From the NCBI GenBank assembly GCA_964501655.1, contig CAZCTN010000006.1, forward strand, positions 56,014 through 120,013: 64,000 bases of DNA, read 5' to 3'. Shown in pieces: positions 35,448 to 43,799 of the stretch; position 1 is the stretch's first letter, and each line of letters starts with the position of its first letter. Position numbers and translations under genes: made by a program. The notes beneath the pieces are model-generated. The model was not told the DNA's origin and did not search any database. It saw nothing but the letters and a program-made list of their open reading frames with translations. The DNA comes from JAAYJK01 sp964501655 (GTDB taxonomy: Bacteria; Bacillota; Syntrophomonadia; Syntrophomonadales; Syntrophomonadaceae).

Positions 35448-35990
35448 CTAAATGCTTATAAGTCTGGCTGCTGCAAAAAGCTTTTCAGTAATGTCGTACA
35501 TGTTGGCCATGTATCCCGCCTTCATCTTATCCTGTAAATTATAATATTCCAAGCAGCTGGAACTGGAGACAATCTCAACTCCCCTCTTTTCCAAGAGCTG
35601 CAGGTGTTCAAGCACCGGCGAACCCTCACTGACCAGAAATACTCCGCTGTTTATCAGAATTATGGCAGCCGGGACGCTTTCCATGCGAGTAATGGAATAT
35701 AAGAAGCGGTTCATCAGGGTGCTGCCCTGCTGATCATCGCCCCGTCCCAGCACACTGCTTCCTATCAAGACCACCAGATTAGCATACATGCTGATACTAA
35801 GACTGATGTTGCTTACGCTTTCCTCTTTGCCGATATCAATATAGTAGCCCCCGCACAGGTTGGGTGCCTTATCCCTTAACTCAGAGGCTGCTGCATATCC
35901 GGTATCCGAATCTGAACCGGATGCTTTTTCGAACCCTTTGCCGGCTGCTTCCGGGTAAGCTTTTAAGTTTGCATCTATCGGATTTTTCAT
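35448..35990 (-). CDS. DsrE-like protein related to the C-terminal half of YedF
   Basis: A 180-residue cytoplasmic protein whose last 110 residues match the C-terminal domain of YedF at 21682: LMNRFLYSITRMESVPAAII, VLEHLQLLEKRGVEIVSSSS, CLEYYNLQDKMKAGYMANMY line up with LMKGFLYTLNELETSLSSLI and so on. The TusA domain is missing and the N-terminal 70 residues are unrelated and low in complexity. Of the two cysteines in CGTCLDYY, only the second is kept (SSSCLEYY). It is probably co-transcribed with mgtE. Role unknown; sulfur or selenium relay is possible. Confidence 0.72.
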   Translation of the reverse strand: MKNPIDANLKAYPEAAGKGFEKASGSDSDTGYAAASELRDKAPNLCGGYYIDIGKEESVSNISLSISMYANLVVLIGSSVLGRGDDQQGSTLMNRFLYSITRMESVPAAIILINSGVFLVSEGSPVLEHLQLLEKRGVEIVSSSSCLEYYNLQDKMKAGYMANMYDITEKLFAAARLISI

Positions 35991-36000
35991 GATACTACTC

Positions 36001-36462
36001 TCCTTGAAATGTTCCTCATATTTCCTATTCTATCATACCCCGACTTACCTTAAAGTATCATATAATCAGCTATTTTAACAGTATTATAGGGTTTCCGCCC
36101 ATGAAAAAACTGTTATTCTCTTTTAGAGAATGCTGGTTCAGTATCCTGCCCATGTAACTAAAATGATGGAGATATGGAGCAACTGGCTCCTGGTGCTTGG
36201 AGAGCTCATGAAGATAAGTTCTGATCAAGATCCAAAATAAACCCGAGGAAGTCCTGGATAAGATAAATACCTGGAACCCGCTTGGAAGCAGAAGCCAAGA
36301 TGCTGGAGCGATGATAAAAACCAAGGCAGGAGAAAAGCCCGGGATGGAGGCGTACCCAGGCACGTCCATTGCACGGGCTTTTTAGCGCAGATATTTGCTT
36401 AGTTCCGCAATCGGAGAACATCGATGCTGAGTCTCTGACCAAGGGAGTGTGGCCCCTTGGCT
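36001..36462. other. Gene-poor stretch with long hairpin
   Basis: No confirmed gene. In the plus direction a 54-codon open stretch (about 36219-36383) reads like a soluble peptide (KPEEVLDKINTWNPLG) but has no standard start. It ends in a hairpin at 36333-36382: AAAAGCCCG pairs with CGGGCTTTT and an inner ATGGA pairs with TCCAT, followed by T residues. It may be a remnant gene or a small RNA with a terminator. Confidence 0.35.
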
Positions 36463-37413
36463 TTATTCAATCATTCCCAGGGCCCGGTAAGTTTCTTCAT
36501 CTACTACTCCGGTAGGTTCCATATCATGCCATACTTGAAAATATTTAACCGCCAGTTCCGTCATATTGCCAAATCTTCCGTCAGCTCCGTCAAATTCCAC
36601 TCCCAATTCCTTGAGCCGGCTCTGGAGGTATACAACCTTCTGACCACTTGATTTCTTCTTCAATTCCACCGGATTTATATCTTCCGGTATCATTTTTCCG
36701 TCGTTGACTATTTTTACCCGGCAGCCCCAGGGAACCAGCGGATAGAGCTTTTCCACATCCTGGTTAAACATCCGGATACAGCCGTGGGAAGCATAACTGC
36801 CAATGGAACCGGGCTTATTTGTACCATGAATGCCGAATATACCCCAAGGCACATTCAAGCCCATCCAGCGAGTCCCAAAACCGTTCCCCCATCCTACCCC
36901 TTTATGAATAACCTTCCATTCACCAATAGGAGTAGGGGTTTTGGATTTCCCCACTGCCACCGGATAGCGGCATACTTCCTGCTCGTCTTCATACAGGACC
37001 AGGCTGCGAGCCGACACATCTATAACTATTAACATTCGTCCCTGTTTATCCTGTTCATCACCCGAAACATGTACCGAGTCTTCCCGGGCCAATAAGGCGG
37101 CCCACACCTGCTCATTGACGATGCCGTTAACTTCAATATTATTAGATAATTGAAACATGCTTATGGTATTGCTGGTAGTACGATCATAGATACCGTTTGG
37201 TTCGATATCATATCCCATTTCCTTTAATCGAGCCTGAATCATCCAGACCGCCTCTCCCTGTATAGGCGTTGCGGCTAAATACAGAGTAGGATAATCAGTG
37301 CGGTCAACTATCTGAACTCCGGCACTATTGGAACTGGCCCATGCCATACTGCTGCCCGGGGGGGCAATAACCAAGATGGTCAAAATAAACAGGCAGAGGA
37401 TTTTTTTCCGCAA
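36463..37413 (-). CDS. L,D-transpeptidase with two peptidoglycan-binding domains
   Basis: Exported cell wall enzyme that forms 3-3 peptide cross-links or attaches proteins. Order: signal peptide (1-28, ending in SMAWA), peptidoglycan-binding helices (about 50-112, IQARLKEMGYDIEPNGIYD), YkuD catalytic domain (about 125-235) with the HGTNKPGSIG and SHGCIRM motif bearing the catalytic cysteine, then a second peptidoglycan-binding domain (about 250-314, LQSRLKELGVEFDGADGRFG). In spore formers such enzymes also act in the cortex. Monocistronic. Confidence 0.92.
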   Translation of the reverse strand: MRKKILCLFILTILVIAPPGSSMAWASSNSAGVQIVDRTDYPTLYLAATPIQGEAVWMIQARLKEMGYDIEPNGIYDRTTSNTISMFQLSNNIEVNGIVNEQVWAALLAREDSVHVSGDEQDKQGRMLIVIDVSARSLVLYEDEQEVCRYPVAVGKSKTPTPIGEWKVIHKGVGWGNGFGTRWMGLNVPWGIFGIHGTNKPGSIGSYASHGCIRMFNQDVEKLYPLVPWGCRVKIVNDGKMIPEDINPVELKKKSSGQKVVYLQSRLKELGVEFDGADGRFGNMTELAVKYFQVWHDMEPTGVVDEETYRALGMIE

Positions 37414-37607
37414 ACTATCATCTCCCTCATGGTATTAATTCGCCTCGTTTAGGACATCGGAGGAAACTGTGCCGCAGTTTCAACCCACCGCCGCAACGAT
37501 GGGCCTCGTTATAGCATTCCAAAAAGCAGTAGAGTTAATACAGGGATCAGAAACATAAAGCAATTCAAGGGCAAAAATCTTGACTTGAAACCTGTTCCCT
37601 CCAGTAT

Positions 37608-39650
37608 CTATTGCTCCATGGCTTCGGAAATATTTACCGGGGGATGACAGCTGTTCTTTTCACACATGTATACGGTTGGCAGATGATCCAGCAGCTTCAT
37701 TTCCTGTAAAAATGGAATTCCCTCCATAAATGCGCTGCCTTCTTCTTTTAGCAGAACCATGGTCCGGGGGCGGAAGCCGCTGTTGATTCTGTCGTTAAAG
37801 TCCTTAACCTGGGAGTCCTGTCTATCTCCCACTATTACTATTTCCTGTCCCGGATGGAAGTAATATAAAGCAGCCGACAGGAAAAAAGTATAGGCTGCCG
37901 GGTGTTCCTTCACCTTGCCACTGAACAGCCGGATTGACTGTTCAGCCTTACGTTCCAGGTTAATATCCCCGCTGATACGGGCCAGCCTCAGAAAATTCAT
38001 TATGCACAATGAATTACCTGAGGGTATGGCGCCATCATAGATCTCCTTGGGACGAGTAAGCAGCTGCTCCCCATCTTCACCGTAAAAGTATACGCCCCCT
38101 TGCTCATTATCCCAGAAATAATCAATGAGCTGCTGGTTCAGTTCTGCTGCCATCTGCAGATACCTGCTGTCCAAGTTTGCCTGGTATATTTCCAGCATGG
38201 CCCATACCGTGCAGGCATAATCCAGGGCGTAGGCCGGATAAAGAGCCTCCTGCTCGCGATAACGAGCCAGTAGTCTGCCCTTTTCGTTCCGCATATGATC
38301 CATTATAAATCCGGCTGCCTTTTCCGCTGCCTGCAGGTAAGCCGGTTCTTTCAGCACCCGGCTTCCCATAGCTAGTGCTGCCGCCATCATGCCATTCCAG
38401 GCAGTGAGGATTTTATCATCTTTGTGGGGATGTATTCTGCTTTTCCTCTGATCAAATAATATGGCCCGCTCAGCTTCTATCTGCTTTCTTGTATTGTCAT
38501 CTATCATATTCTTGATAAGGTTGGGAATATTTTGGCCTTCAAAGTTGCCGCCTTCAGTAATATCATATACCTGGCAGAAATGCCGGCCTTTATCGTCCCC
38601 CAGCAGCTTGATGATCTCTTCCCGGTTCCATACATAGAATTTTCCCTCCACCCCTTCCGAGTCCGCGTCTTCCGCCGAGAAGAAAGCTCCTTGATCAGAG
38701 GTCATATCCCGCAATACATAAACAAATATTTCCCGGGCTACCCGGGCATATAATTCGTTTCCGGTGGCCTGATAGGCTTCCAGGTAAGCCATAGACAGCA
38801 AAGCATTGTCATACAGCATTTTTTCAAAATGAGGCACTAGCCAGTAACGATCAGTTGAATAACGGGCAAAGCCGAAACCTATATGATCATATATCCCGCC
38901 CCGGTACATAGCCTGCAGAGTTTTCTCCGCCATTTCCAAGGCCCGGCTTTCACCTTTCAATTCATAATAGCGCAGCAGATAAAACAGGTTATGCGGACTG
39001 GGAAACTTGGGAGCCCGGCCGAATCCGCCGTATAGTCCATCATAACTGGAGATCAGCTGATTATAAGCCTGTTCCAGTATATCCTCGGATATTACGGCAG
39101 AGACCGCCTCATGGTGCAGAGTTTTGATATACTCGCTTATTTTATCGCTGGACTCCAGCAGCTTTTCTCTTTCATTGATCCATAATTCATGCAGTCTGCC
39201 CAGTATCTGCATCAAGCCGCTCATTCCCTGCCGGCTGTTTTTTGGCAGGTAAGTGGCGGCATAAAAGGGCTTTTTATCCGGGGTCATGACAATAGTTAGG
39301 GGCCACCCCCCGTGACCGGTCAAAGCCTGGCAAACATCCATATAAATAGTATCCACATCCGGACGTTCCTCCCGGTCCACTTTTACTGCAACGAAATTCC
39401 GGTTTAACAAATCAGCTGCTTCCTGATCCTCGAAAGATTCCTTTTCCATTACATGGCACCAATGGCAAGTGGACCTACCTCAAGAGTACCCGATAGAAAG
39501 GAATATGGGTCTGTCTTCTGCCTTAGCTTTGGCAAAGGCTTCTTCACCCCACGGGAACCAATCTACCGGGTTATATGCATGCTGCAACAGGTAGGGAGAT
39601 TTTTCATGAACCAACCTGTTATGCTTTAGTTGCATATTTCTATTCTGCAT
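37608..39650 (-). pseudogene. YyaL/DUF255 thioredoxin-domain protein, interrupted by in-frame TGA
   Basis: Full gene of 680 codons: the start ATG at 39650 follows AGGGAG and gives MQNRNMQLKHNRLVHEKSPY, then NPVDWFPWGEEAFAKAKAED, the normal N-terminus of the YyaL (DUF255, spermatogenesis-associated 20-like) family. Just before the CHWC thioredoxin-like motif the frame has TGA at 39482-39480, inside a 12-base insertion (TGA GGT AGG TCC) compared with the family wording GYSTCHWCH. Downstream, the frame is open to 37608, with six-hairpin glycosidase-like repeats. Translation from the ATG at 39449 would lack CHWC. Likely a recent pseudogene; recoding or a sequencing error are alternatives. Confidence 0.78.
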
Positions 39651-39983
39651 TTTATCACGCTCCCTTCATCGTTTATTTAAGCATGGCACTCTGCGAGCAC
39701 CACCCCGCTGAAGCGGGACTACTGATGTACCTGCATTTCATTGCGGTACAGGTATGGTTGCAGTTTGGGTTCGGAGGCTCAAAAGTTTAAGGTAGAAACT
39801 GCGGAACAGTTTCAACAACCCACCCACCCCTGCAACGAGGCCAGGATTGGAACACTGCTACTTTGTTAATAGGAACCCCGACCGCTTGAAGAAGCGGGGC
39901 ACATCTTTTCACCTTGTTACATTAGTGTCTCCAAAAAAACACTGCGGTATGTTAATTCATGTTGGTTTTGATTACAGTATTGA
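39651..39983. other. Intergenic stretch with repeat element
   Basis: No intact gene. It contains short hairpins (CCCGCT/AGCGGG near 39705; CCCCG-CTT/AAG-CGGGG near 39883) and one copy of the dispersed repeat at about 39790-39922. Confidence 0.45.
39790..39922. repeat. Dispersed intergenic repeat, copy 2
   Basis: GAAACTGCGGAACAGTTTCAAC at the left is also found, with small changes, near 37465 and 26610. The right half, from CAACGAGG to CATCTTTTCACCTTGT, matches 2100-2186 with about 70-75 percent agreement by eye. Confidence 0.5.
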
Positions 39984-40490
39984 CCGCCTGGATATCCTGT
40001 AATGCTTTTTCTGCACGGTGGACCTGGTATGCCTGAGTATTTTTTGACTGAGGATTATCATACCGAACTCGAGGATAGTTTTGCCGTCTGTTACTGGGAA
40101 CAACGTGGTGCAGGACTTTCCTACAATGCTGACCTCCGATTGAATCCATAACGGTGGAGCAATTGGTATCCGATACGCTGGAAGTGACAAAACTACCTGC
40201 GCAAGCGCTTTGGGCAGGATAAAATCTATCTCATGGGACATTCGTGGGGTACCTTTCTCGGCATACAGGCTGCGGCGCGTGCGCCGGAGTTTTATCACGC
40301 CTATATTGGCATGAGCCAAATTTCACAGCAGCTTGAATCGGAAAAGTTGGCATATGAATATATGCTGGAGCAGTATAAAGCGGCAGGAAAGCGTTTGAAC
40401 AGTCTGCTCACAAGAACCGGAAATTTTTTGCGTATTATGCGGGAGGATGTACTGGTGGAAAAACCGACCTTGCCGACACAAAATAAGTAG
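39984..40490 (+). pseudogene. Decayed alpha/beta hydrolase (proline iminopeptidase-like)
   Basis: Pieces of one hydrolase appear in three frames. First GYPVMLFLHGGPGMPEYFL and CYWEQRGAGLSYNADLRLNP, then TVEQLVSDTLEVT after a frameshift near 40150, then NYLRKRFGQDKIYLMGHSWG and TFLGIQAAARAPEFYHAYIG after another near 40193. HGGPG and GHSWG are the oxyanion and nucleophile motifs of the family. The C-terminal part with the catalytic acid and histidine is missing; the frame ends at 40490. No start codon is preserved. An inactive remnant. Confidence 0.82.
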
Positions 40491-40670
40491 CACCACGCCA
40501 ATGAATTAGTAATCACAGGTCGGCGGTTCAAATACCAAGGGGCGAACTACAATTTTACCGTGGTTTCAAATTGACACGCCCCTCTCTACCAAATTTTGTA
40601 ATTAATATGTATTTAGCTTAGATTAAGCATAGCTTTGGCAAAACAGTAAACTAATGCTTTAATTTTTTTG

Positions 40671-42008
40671 CTATCTATTGCTTTTGTGCCAGATGTTCAT
40701 TTTTTGGGCGTCTTTAATTAATTCATCCCTTAGATCAGGATGCGCTATATTAATCAAAGCCTCAGCCCGCTGCCATGTAGAACGGCCGGCCAAGTCGGCT
40801 ATGCCATATTCAGTTACTATACAGTGGACATGGGAACGGGGGACCGTCACTATAGACCCTGGAGGCAGCGTGGGAACAATTCGAGACTTGAGATTTCCAT
40901 CCTTGTCCTTATAAGAAGCGTTGCAGCAGATGAAAGACATACCACCCTCTGATAAATAAGCTCCCGTGGCAAAGTCAAGTTGCCCGCCAGTTCCGCTAAT
41001 ATGGCGAGTTCCAGATGACTCTGAGGAAATCTGTCCGAAAAGATCGACTTCCAAACAGGCATTTATGGATATGGTATTAGGATTTTGAGCAATTATCCTC
41101 GGGTTGTTGATATAAGATGCCGGGTAGGCAATTAAGGAAGGATTATAATCAAGCCAATCATAAAGGAACTTACTTCCGGCTGCGAAAGTAAAAGTGGATT
41201 TACCCTTATTCACGCCCTTTTTGAGGTTGGTCAATTTCCCAGCTTCACTAAGATGGTAAAAAGCGTCCGCTAGCATCTCTGAATGGCAACCCAGATCTTT
41301 AATGTCGGATTCAGCGAGCATATTACCTATAAAATTGGGTAGCCCGCCAATACCCAGCTGAATGCAGGCGCCATTCGGTATAAGGGGAACGATGTGTTCG
41401 GCAATTATTTTGTCTGTTTCGCTTGGAGAAGCTGGAGGAAGAACCTCAACCTCGGATTCAGCTTCTACGATGTGATCAACCTCGGAAATATGAAAAACTT
41501 CGTCTTCTCCACCCATAGCCCAGGGGAGCTTTTCGTTCACTTCAACTATAACCTTTTTTGCTGCTTCGATAATTGCACGCCCTGAAGCACAAGCGCAGTG
41601 GAGATTAAAAAAGCCGTCCTTGTTCATCTTGGTGACCCGAAACATAGCCACATCGACCTGCTCATGAATACTTTTTTGGTAATATAAAGCCTGGTTTCCA
41701 AAAACCATGGGGGCATAAAAAGCCCGCCGTCTATCATGCAGCTTGCGATCATAAGCAGAAAAATACCATGAATTTAGAGTAAATACTTCACCTTCTGGAT
41801 CAGCTTCTAAACAGGCTTGTGGACTTATACTTAGAACGTTACGAATATTTATATCTTTTAAGTCATTTTTTCGGGCTGCCAGTGCTTTATCAAGAACTAT
41901 TGGTTTAGAATGGCCGAAGCCATAGTCGATCCAGTCTCCACTCTTAACTATTTTTACAGCTTCTTCCGCGCTAACAAGTTTTGATCTATATTCTTCTGTA
42001 TAATTCAT
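40671..42008 (-). CDS. Acyl-CoA:acetate CoA-transferase/hydrolase (ACH1/Cat1 family)
   Basis: Transfers CoA between carboxylic acids, most likely butyryl-CoA and acetate or related pairs. The 445 residues contain the C-terminal motif set of butyryl-CoA:acetate CoA-transferases: the glutamate region EVDLFGQISSE, the GTGGQLDF loop and VTEYGIADLAGRS, with QLGIGGLPNF in the middle. In anaerobes this enzyme activates fatty acids or forms them without ATP cost. It is transcribed alone; AAGGAG lies 11 bases before ATG. With the acetate transporter at 19721 it suggests acetate and short-chain acid exchange. Substrate preference is inferred. Confidence 0.88.
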   Translation of the reverse strand: MNYTEEYRSKLVSAEEAVKIVKSGDWIDYGFGHSKPIVLDKALAARKNDLKDINIRNVLSISPQACLEADPEGEVFTLNSWYFSAYDRKLHDRRRAFYAPMVFGNQALYYQKSIHEQVDVAMFRVTKMNKDGFFNLHCACASGRAIIEAAKKVIVEVNEKLPWAMGGEDEVFHISEVDHIVEAESEVEVLPPASPSETDKIIAEHIVPLIPNGACIQLGIGGLPNFIGNMLAESDIKDLGCHSEMLADAFYHLSEAGKLTNLKKGVNKGKSTFTFAAGSKFLYDWLDYNPSLIAYPASYINNPRIIAQNPNTISINACLEVDLFGQISSESSGTRHISGTGGQLDFATGAYLSEGGMSFICCNASYKDKDGNLKSRIVPTLPPGSIVTVPRSHVHCIVTEYGIADLAGRSTWQRAEALINIAHPDLRDELIKDAQKMNIWHKSNR

Positions 42009-42677
42009 TTAATATAATGCTCCTTATTATTTATATTTAGGTTTGCTAACCAGACAAGAAATTTCAATGGTTACCAAAAAAAATGAAATATCTTCTTTAC
42101 CACATCACGAGTATTCACCTTGTTTTCCTCCTCCCAATAAACCCTCATTTTTACAACACAAATATTTACTATAATTAGTACATATTGCTTCATAAACTAA
42201 TAAATATTATATCATCAGACAATAATTTATCATATAAATCCGTCTATATAACCCGATAGCTAGTCTGAAAATACTATGTCCCCTGAAACCCATAAAATCT
42301 GCCGTACATATAACTTGGTGCCCTGATAAGCTGGCTGCCGCAATCCATAAACCTGCTCTTAGCCTGGCAAGTGGCGCTGTCACCATTTTTCTCGGCACAA
42401 AACGTGCCAAGAAAAATGGCATGGTCAAATGTGACCGGGTGATAATTTTATAAAAAAACTTTGTTATAATTTAGGCAGAGTTGGTTTTTTCCCCTCTGCA
42501 ATTAAACGCGGATTTTTTTTAGAACTGAACCTTATAATTTACTATTGAGGCGGGACAAATCATTATGCTGCCGCAGGAGATATTTACTTTTCAGCTGGGA
42601 AATATTTGATAATCGCCTCTGCAGTGCATAAAGCATTTTTTTACATAGACATGTGGATAGGAGGAATCAACAGGCCT
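42009..42677. other. Regulatory stretch between CoA-transferase and membrane-protein operon
   Basis: No gene with support. Divergent promoters are expected here. It holds a strong inverted repeat (42383-42419) and a TATAAT hexamer at 42465-42470 that may serve the rightward operon. Confidence 0.4.
42383..42419. promoter_or_regulatory. Inverted repeat before membrane-protein operon
   Basis: CCATTTTTCTCGGCAC at 42383-42398 pairs with GTGCCAAGAAAAATGG at 42404-42419 with one mismatch and a 5-base loop. It ends about 45 bases before a TATAAT hexamer. Could be an operator, an upstream terminator or a mobile-element end. Confidence 0.45.
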
Positions 42678-43247
42678 ATGAACACAATGGCACCAACGGC
42701 AGTACCCCGATGGAAAACAGCACTCAATATGATCATTAACCCGGGTGAAGTGGTTAAAAACCAAATGACCAAATTTCCCTGGCCTTATTCGCTTATGATA
42801 TCGGGTTTGTCATTTTCACTCTTTTTCCTGCAAACGGGGTTGGACCTGATGCGGACCGGACAAATAGAGATTGCTTCAGTCATTTTGATGACTCTGCTGG
42901 GCCTTATTTATGGCACGGCGGGCATCGCTTTGCTGGCTGTACTTGTCTGGGCTCTCTCCCAGGCGGCAGAACGCAATATTACCATGGAATGGACCGTATC
43001 CTCTTTTGCCCTGGGTTATTCCCCGACTTTTGTGTATGCTCTCACCGGATTGATATTTTCTTTGGCCTTTGGCTGGAGAACTGCGGTCGCTTTTTGGGTT
43101 ACGGGTTTATTATGGGCCTTAAGGCCAACATTGTTTACCATCAAGCAAATGTCAGGTGAACGCGTTGGTTTTAGTATAGCCATGACCACCCTGTGTGGTG
43201 CCATCCTTCTGTCCGGGTGGGCTTTGCTGGGCAAGTTTGGTCTTTAG
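42678..43247 (+). CDS. Yip1-family-like membrane protein
   Basis: Integral membrane protein of about 189 residues with five hydrophobic helices and a short basic N-terminus. The opening PRWKTALNMIINPGEVVKNQ and the helix pattern resemble bacterial Yip1/DUF1282 proteins, whose role is not known. It is the first gene of a three-gene unit with the small membrane protein and the giant repeat protein. ATG at 42678 is preferred although AGGAGG is 13 bases away; in-frame ATGs at 42651 and 42606 are also possible. Confidence 0.65.
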   Translation: MNTMAPTAVPRWKTALNMIINPGEVVKNQMTKFPWPYSLMISGLSFSLFFLQTGLDLMRTGQIEIASVILMTLLGLIYGTAGIALLAVLVWALSQAAERNITMEWTVSSFALGYSPTFVYALTGLIFSLAFGWRTAVAFWVTGLLWALRPTLFTIKQMSGERVGFSIAMTTLCGAILLSGWALLGKFGL

Positions 43248-43287
43248 TGAATAAATTGTACTCAATAAATATGGGAGGCGGATTAAG

Positions 43288-43779
43288 TTGGAAATGAGGT
43301 TGGGATATTCAGATAGTGCCGGACCGGAGAAGGTGAAATTCTGGCCGGTTTATTTGTGCTTTCTTATATTTGGAATAATCGCTCCTTTCAGCAAACCGGA
43401 ATTTAACCTGACTACTTTGTTGCTATCACTGTTTGTTTCATTGCTAGTAGGAGCCTTGATGGTTAATCTGCTGATTATGTTATTTAATGCGGGGAATTCG
43501 GATTTGCGTCAGGCCAGTAGTCAGTTTGCCCGGGAAGCGGTGAGTACGGGTATGTTATTTATGATTCCTTTTGCAATTCTAGCAATATTGGCACAGTTCA
43601 TATTAGGCTGGAATGCGGTGATGCCTTTTGCTTCGGCTGCTATTATGACAACAGCCGCAACCGCCGGCACCGAAGTCATGAAAAAAGGTGCCCCGGGCAT
43701 TAAAAATGTATTGATTCCGACGACCCTGGCTTTTGTGCTTTCTACTGGCTGGATGATGCTGATCGGCATACTGCCATAA
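43288..43779 (+). CDS. Membrane protein, unknown family
   Basis: A 163-residue protein with about five hydrophobic helices, rich in Ala, Leu and Met; the order and length recall the first gene of the unit but I see no clear sequence match. A TTG at 43288 follows GGAGG by nine bases, and an ATG two codons later is an alternative. It starts 40 bases after the Yip1-like gene and ends 20 bases before the giant protein's start, so the three are probably one operon. Possibly part of the anchoring or export of the giant protein. Confidence 0.6.
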   Translation: MEMRLGYSDSAGPEKVKFWPVYLCFLIFGIIAPFSKPEFNLTTLLLSLFVSLLVGALMVNLLIMLFNAGNSDLRQASSQFAREAVSTGMLFMIPFAILAILAQFILGWNAVMPFASAAIMTTAATAGTEVMKKGAPGIKNVLIPTTLAFVLSTGWMMLIGILP

Positions 43780-43799
43780 AGATAAAAGGGGTGATATAT

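Noticed and set aside
35422..35450. Magnesium riboswitch (ykoK leader) before mgtE
   Set aside because: The upstream gene ends 25 bases away, leaving no room for the leader.
40518..40545. tRNA-like GGTTCAAAT stretch
   Set aside because: No acceptor or anticodon stems could be found around it.
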